From the NCBI RefSeq assembly GCF_010994095.1, contig NZ_WJYO01000001.1, positions 62,001 to 126,000 on the forward strand: 64,000 nucleotides of DNA. The letters are read 5' to 3'. Below, piece by piece: positions 60,277 through 64,000 of this stretch. Numbering within the stretch: position 1 is the stretch's first letter; each line of letters begins with the position of its first letter. A model generated the notes under the pieces. It ran no database searches, was not told where the DNA came from, and worked only from the letters and a program-made list of their open reading frames with translations. This DNA comes from Mumia xiangluensis. Lineage in GTDB: Bacteria; Actinomycetota; Actinomycetes; Propionibacteriales; Nocardioidaceae. Both the position numbers and the translations under genes were made by a program.

Positions 60277-62768
60277 CGGACGGCTCGGCGCTGCCGAGGC
60301 TGATGATCGCGGCACCCGCCTCGGGGCACGGCAAGACCACCGTCGCGACCGGGCTGATGGCCGCGCTCGCCCGCACCGGCCTGGAGGTGTCCGGGCACAA
60401 GGTGGGTCCGGACTACATCGACCCTGGTTACCACGCGCTCGCCACGGGACGCCCGGGGCGCAACCTCGACCCGTACCTCGTCGGCGAGGACCGCGTCGCC
60501 CCGCTCCTCCTCCACGGTGCCGGCCCGCTCGACGGCCGACGCGCCGCCGATGTTGCGGTGATCGAAGGCGTGATGGGCCTGTACGACGGGCAGCTGGAGA
60601 CCGACGGCTTCTCGTCGACGGCGCACGTGGCCGCGCTCACCCGGACGCCGGTCGTCCTCGTCGTCGACGTCTCGCACGCGTCGCGCACCATCGGCGCGGT
60701 GGTGCACGGCCTCGTCTCGTACGACCCGCGCGTCGAAGTCGCCGGCGTGATCCTCAACAAGGCGGGGTCGGCCCGGCACGCGGACGAGGTACGCCGCGCG
60801 ATCCGCGACGTCCCCGTGCTGGGGGTCCTGCACCGCGACGCCGGGATCGAGGCGCCGTCTCGACACCTCGGTCTCGTTCCCGCCGCGGAGCGCTCCGAGG
60901 CCGCTCATTCGCTCGACGTCCTCGCGGAGCGGATCGCCACCGCCGTCGACCTCGACGCCGTGCTCCGGATCGCCCGCAGCGCCGACCCGCTCGGCGCCGA
61001 GCCGTGGCGCGCCTCGGACCACGTCGCGCCGCCCGCGACCGTGGACGGGGCTCGGCCGGTCGTGGCGATGGCCGGAGGGCGGGCGTTCACGTTCCGCTAC
61101 GCCGAGACCGAGGAGCTGTTGCGGGCGGCGGGCTGCGACGTGGTGACGTTCGACCCGCTCGAGGACGCGGCGCTGCCCGACCGGACGGCCGGGATCTACC
61201 TCGGCGGGGGGTTTCCCGAGGTCCACGCGGCCGACCTCGCCGCCAACCAGCCTCTGCGGGCGGCGCTGGCCGCAGCCGTCGCCGACGGCGTACCGACCGT
61301 CGCGGAGTGCGCGGGGCTCCTCTATCTCTGCCGGGCGGTCGACAGTGCGCCGATGGTCGGGGTGGTCGACGCGGACGCGGTCATGACGCCGCGGCTGACG
61401 CTGGGCTACCGACGCGCGGTGGCGCCGTACGACTCGCTGCTCGGCCCGGCAGGGACGACGGTGACCGCGCACGAGTTCCACCGGACGACCGTCGAGCCGC
61501 ACGCCGGCGCGCTGGCCGCGTGGCGCGTCGGTGACCGCGCCGTCGGGTTCGCGGGGCCGGCGCTGCACGCGTCGTACCTCCACACCCACTGGGCCGGCCA
61601 CCCGGCGCTGGCGCAGGCGTTCGCCGACGCGGTCCACGGACGGGCCTCCACCGCCCGTACCTCCAGCCGCAGCGTTGGTGCCCCGGTGGTCACCGGGATC
61701 GCCGCGGCGACCACTGGCGCACCGATGCTGGAGGCGAACGGCGACCGTGTCCCCACCCCCGACCTGCGGCACCACGGCGACGTCGAGGTGCGGGACGCCG
61801 ACCTCGTCGACCTCGCCGTCAACGTGTGGGACGGACCCCGTCCCCCGTGGCTGGACGACGCGCTCCGATCGAGCCTGGACGACCTGCACCACTACCCCGA
61901 GGCCCGTACGGCGGAAGCCGCTCTCGCCGCCCGCCACGGGCGTACGCCCGAGGAGGTCCTGGCCACTGCCGGTGCCGCAGAGGCGTTCGGCCTCGTCGCC
62001 CGCTTGCGCCCGTGGCGGCGGCCGGTGGTGGTGCACCCGCAGTTCACCGAGCCCGACGTCGCGCTCGCCGAGGCCGGCCGCACCGTGACCCACGTGGTGC
62101 TCGACGCGACGGGCGGCTACTCCCTCGACCCGGCGCGCGTACCCGGCGACGCCGACCTCGTCGTCGTCGGCAACCCGACGAACCCCACCAGCCGCCTCCA
62201 CCCTGCAGACACGGTCCGAGCGGTCGCCCGACCCGGTCGGCTCGTGGTCGTCGACGAGGCGTTCATGGACTTCGTCCCCGGCGAGACCGCGTCGCTCGCC
62301 ACCGCGCGAACAGCCGGCGTGCTCGTGATCCGCAGCCTCACCAAGCTCTGGTCGATCCCCGGGGTCCGCGCCGGGTACGTCCTCGGCGAGCCCGACGTGA
62401 TCGCTGCCCTCCGCGCGGCGCAGGCGCCGTGGTCGGTGTCGACCACGGCCGGTGCGGCGATGCGTGCGTGCGCGACCGACGACGCAGCCGCCGAGGCCGG
62501 ACGACGCGCGGCTACCACCGCCGCGTACCGGCAGGTCCTCACCGACGGCCTCGACGCGCTCTCGATCCCGTACGTCGCCGACCCCGCCGGGCCGTTCGTG
62601 CTCGCCCGACCCGGCGCGGGCGTGCGCGAGCAGCTGCGAGAGGCGGGCTTCGCCCTACGGCGGTGCGACACCTTCCCGGGACTCGACGCGACCTGGGTAC
62701 GCATCGCCGTACGCCCGCCCGACGTCACTGCACGCCTGCTCGACACCCTCCACGAGATCGCACGCTGA
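60273..62768 (+). CDS. CobB-CobC fusion: cobyrinic acid a,c-diamide synthase plus PLP-dependent CobC/CobD-like domain
   Basis: 831 residues. Residues 1-about 455 are CobB/CbiA: P-loop-like MIAAPASGHGKTTVATGLM, HKVGPDYIDPGYH, VIEGVMGLYDG and a class I glutamine amidotransferase domain with the nucleophile in TVAECAGLL (near 346). Residues about 490-831 are a fold-type I aminotransferase like the CobC/HisC group: HYPEARTAEAALAARHG, VGNPTNPTSRLHP, DEAFMDFVPGE and the PLP lysine in IRSLTKLWSIPG (near 690). CobB amidates the a,c side chains; the PLP domain resembles threonine-phosphate decarboxylase that supplies aminopropanol phosphate. GTG overlaps cobO. Confidence 0.9.
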   Translation: MTDGSALPRLMIAAPASGHGKTTVATGLMAALARTGLEVSGHKVGPDYIDPGYHALATGRPGRNLDPYLVGEDRVAPLLLHGAGPLDGRRAADVAVIEGVMGLYDGQLETDGFSSTAHVAALTRTPVVLVVDVSHASRTIGAVVHGLVSYDPRVEVAGVILNKAGSARHADEVRRAIRDVPVLGVLHRDAGIEAPSRHLGLVPAAERSEAAHSLDVLAERIATAVDLDAVLRIARSADPLGAEPWRASDHVAPPATVDGARPVVAMAGGRAFTFRYAETEELLRAAGCDVVTFDPLEDAALPDRTAGIYLGGGFPEVHAADLAANQPLRAALAAAVADGVPTVAECAGLLYLCRAVDSAPMVGVVDADAVMTPRLTLGYRRAVAPYDSLLGPAGTTVTAHEFHRTTVEPHAGALAAWRVGDRAVGFAGPALHASYLHTHWAGHPALAQAFADAVHGRASTARTSSRSVGAPVVTGIAAATTGAPMLEANGDRVPTPDLRHHGDVEVRDADLVDLAVNVWDGPRPPWLDDALRSSLDDLHHYPEARTAEAALAARHGRTPEEVLATAGAAEAFGLVARLRPWRRPVVVHPQFTEPDVALAEAGRTVTHVVLDATGGYSLDPARVPGDADLVVVGNPTNPTSRLHPADTVRAVARPGRLVVVDEAFMDFVPGETASLATARTAGVLVIRSLTKLWSIPGVRAGYVLGEPDVIAALRAAQAPWSVSTTAGAAMRACATDDAAAEAGRRAATTAAYRQVLTDGLDALSIPYVADPAGPFVLARPGAGVREQLREAGFALRRCDTFPGLDATWVRIAVRPPDVTARLLDTLHEIAR

Positions 62769-62791
62769 TCCCGACCCGCCGCCGCGCCCGC

Positions 62792-62797
62792 GATAAT
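62792..62797 (+). promoter_or_regulatory. Leaderless-type -10 element (GATAAT)
   Basis: GATAAT ends exactly 6 nt before the ATG at 62804. This supports independent, leaderless transcription of the small membrane protein gene despite its position 35 bp behind cobB-cobC. Confidence 0.55.
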
Positions 62798-62803
62798 GGC
62801 GCG

Positions 62804-63145
62804 ATGGTGCTCGAGCTCGCGTTCCTCCTCGGCGCGTTCGGCGCGCCCGTGTGTCTCGCGGTCGGTGTGGTCGGGCTGGCAGAGACCCGCGTCCCGCGGC
62901 GGCGGCGCCTCGCCCTCGCCGTACTCACCGCGGTCGCGTTCGTCGCCGTCGGCGCGCACGCTGCGGTGTGGTCGGCGGGCTGGCAGCACGTCGACACCGC
63001 GCGTGAGGCAGCGCCGTCGACGCTCGAGGACGCACTCCTCCTCACGTCGGGAGCGCTCTGCGCTGCGCTCCTGCTGGGTGCGACCTGGTGCCTCGTTCGT
63101 GCCTGGGGCTGGACTCCCGTGCGGACCCGCCCCGACTTCCGCTAG
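62804..63145 (+). CDS. Small membrane protein of unknown function
   Basis: 113 residues with three hydrophobic helices (about 4-25, 37-58 and 77-100) and W-rich ends (SAGWQHV, VRAWGWTPV). No family recognised. The ATG at 62804 is supported by the leaderless promoter; another frame opened by an ATG at 62796 is not used. Its stop overlaps the -10 of the next riboswitch. Confidence 0.6.
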   Translation: MVLELAFLLGAFGAPVCLAVGVVGLAETRVPRRRRLALAVLTAVAFVAVGAHAAVWSAGWQHVDTAREAAPSTLEDALLLTSGALCAALLLGATWCLVRAWGWTPVRTRPDFR

Positions 63146-63260
63146 TCTCCACTCATCCACGACCGAGGAAGCCGGTGTGATTCCGGCGCAGTCGCGCTAC
63201 TGTGACGCTCCCCTGGGGCGAAGCCAGACCCGACGTCGAGGACATTCCATACGACGCAGG
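63143..63260 (+). promoter_or_regulatory. Cobalamin riboswitch 5 with -10 element, upstream of cbtB
   Basis: -10 TAGTCT (63143-63148), then GAGGAAGCCGGTGTGATTCC, GGCGCAGTCGCGCTACTGTGA (B12 box) and GAAGCCAGACCCGACG. This is the compact class typical of cobalt transporter leaders. The cbtB RBS AGGAGG is about 15 nt further on. Confidence 0.93.
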
Positions 63261-63284
63261 GACGCCGCATCCCTAGGAGGAAAC

Positions 63285-63497
63285 ATGTCTCAGGCACACG
63301 TTGTCACCCCCACGCCCACGGTTCCGACGATCTCCGTACGCGAGCTCGCACCGTGGGCTCTTCTGTTCGGTCTCCTCGCCGTCCTGACGATCTTCTTCGT
63401 CAGCGCCGACCAGGGAGCGGTCTCGATCCCGGCAGGCAATGCCATCCACGAGTGGGTCCACGACGGACGCCACCTCATGGGCTTCCCCTGCCACTGA
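63285..63497 (+). CDS. cbtB: Cobalt transporter subunit CbtB
   Basis: 70 residues, the usual CbtB length. One transmembrane helix (about 22-42: WALLFGLLAVLTIFFV) and the metal-binding C-terminus HEWVHDGRHLMGFPCH with the conserved histidines and final Cys-His. CbtB works with CbtA to import cobalt for B12 synthesis. The ATG is preceded by a strong AGGAGG at optimal distance and the gene directly follows a cobalamin riboswitch. Confidence 0.92.
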   Translation: MSQAHVVTPTPTVPTISVRELAPWALLFGLLAVLTIFFVSADQGAVSIPAGNAIHEWVHDGRHLMGFPCH

Positions 63498-63569
63498 TCG
63501 CCTGACCCCAGCACCTGACCGCGTCGCCCGAGGCGTCGCGGCGGCTCGCGCTACCCCGAACGGACTCTC

Positions 63570-64000
63570 ATGACCCCCCGTACCTTCCTCGTCAACGGCC
63601 TCCTGGCCGGACTCGTCGCGGCGATCGCCGCCTTCGTGGTCGCCTACACCGTCGGCGAACCCCAGATCGACACCGCCATCGGCCTCGAGGAGGCCGCGTC
63701 GGCGACCGCCGGCGACGGGCACTCGCACGACCACGCGGAGGGCGACGAAGCCGCCCACACGCACTCGCACGGCGACGAGGGCACCTCGGTGTCGCGCGAG
63801 CACCAGGCCACCTTCGGCCTCGCAACGGCGATCCTCGCGCTGTCCCTCGCGTACGGCGGCGTGCTCGGCCTGATCGCCGCGTTCGCCACCGGTCGCCTCG
63901 GGCGACTCACGGCCGCGGGCAGTACGGCGGTGGTGTCGCTCGTCGCGTTCGTTGCCTACGCGCTGGTGCCGTTCCTCAAGTACCCCGCGACCCCGCCCGC
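63570..64000 (+). CDS. cbtA: Cobalt transporter subunit CbtA (3' truncated by window)
   Basis: 143 codons visible before the window ends. First helix TFLVNGLLAGLVAAIAAFVV (about 5-25) and the conserved GEPQIDTAI motif of CbtA, then a His-rich outside loop (GHSHDHAEGDE and AHTHSHGDE, about residues 49-73) and two further helices (about 85-107 and 116-135). The His loop probably gathers cobalt. Start ATG at 63570, 72 bp after cbtB. Confidence 0.92.
   Translation, partial: MTPRTFLVNGLLAGLVAAIAAFVVAYTVGEPQIDTAIGLEEAASATAGDGHSHDHAEGDEAAHTHSHGDEGTSVSREHQATFGLATAILALSLAYGGVLGLIAAFATGRLGRLTAAGSTAVVSLVAFVAYALVPFLKYPATPP

Overview
The window is about 70% GC, with short intergenic gaps, frequent 4-bp ATGA/GTGA stop-start overlaps, GTG starts and several leaderless-type promoters (TAnnnT ending 6-7 nt before a start codon). 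Gene content (NgcEFG-type sugar ABC system, AztABCD zinc system, DUF3180 folate cluster, DUF2342 protease next to tilS-hpt-ftsH, CbtAB) points to a high-GC actinobacterium, probably Nocardioidaceae/Propionibacteriales. The assignment rests on gene content and style only. No rRNA, tRNA, CRISPR array, transposase or phage gene was recognised.

Layout. 1-6.0 kb: the 3' end of a nuoD-like gene, a metallophosphoesterase and a quaternary-amine (glycine betaine type) ABC transporter. 6.1-13.2 kb: a leftward housekeeping block tilS-hpt-ftsH-folE-folP-(NTF2-like)-folB-folK-DUF3180. 13.2-24.7 kb: DUF2342 metalloprotease, an SLC13-type anion transporter, PBP4-type dacB, a 5'-nucleotidase family enzyme, ppa, a PEP-mutase family enzyme, an NlpC/P60 hydrolase and pgm. 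23.9-25.6 kb: two tandem membrane-protein paralogues whose 3' halves are 98.5% identical while their 5' halves have diverged. 25.6-31.8 kb: an amino-sugar locus (ngcEFG, SIS protein, RpiR regulator, divergent GlcNAc-type kinase).

31.8-64 kb is dominated by vitamin B12: a riboswitch-controlled cobalamin importer (btuFCD-like, with DUF885 and GNAT genes), cobF-cobN, cobG-cobH-cobIJ, cobM-cobL, a ChlI/ChlD-type chelatase subunit, cobO, a cobB-cobC fusion, and cobalt transporters cbtB-cbtA. Five cobalamin riboswitches, each preceded by a TAnnnT -10 element, sit upstream of the five transcription units. CobF, CobG-like and CobN indicate the aerobic (late cobalt insertion) route; cobK, cobA, cobD, cobQ and the nucleotide-loop genes are not in the window. 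Embedded between the B12 blocks is a Zur-box controlled zinc uptake locus (aztA divergent from aztB-aztD-like-aztC-aztD).

The most unusual feature is a set of three families of dispersed inverted-repeat elements. Family A (arms GGTTTCGACTCGC and GCTCAACCAGCGG) lies in frame inside cobN (twice), the fhuF-like gene and the chelatase gene, where it has expanded as 21- or 24-bp tandem units. Family B (arm GTGGACGCTGAGGCACCGAC) lies downstream of nuoD and exactly at the CobI/CobJ junction of the cobIJ fusion. Family C (arm GACGAAGCCACCTCC) brackets an AbiEi/DUF559-like gene. They behave like protein-tolerated palindromic elements comparable in logic to the Rickettsia palindromic elements.
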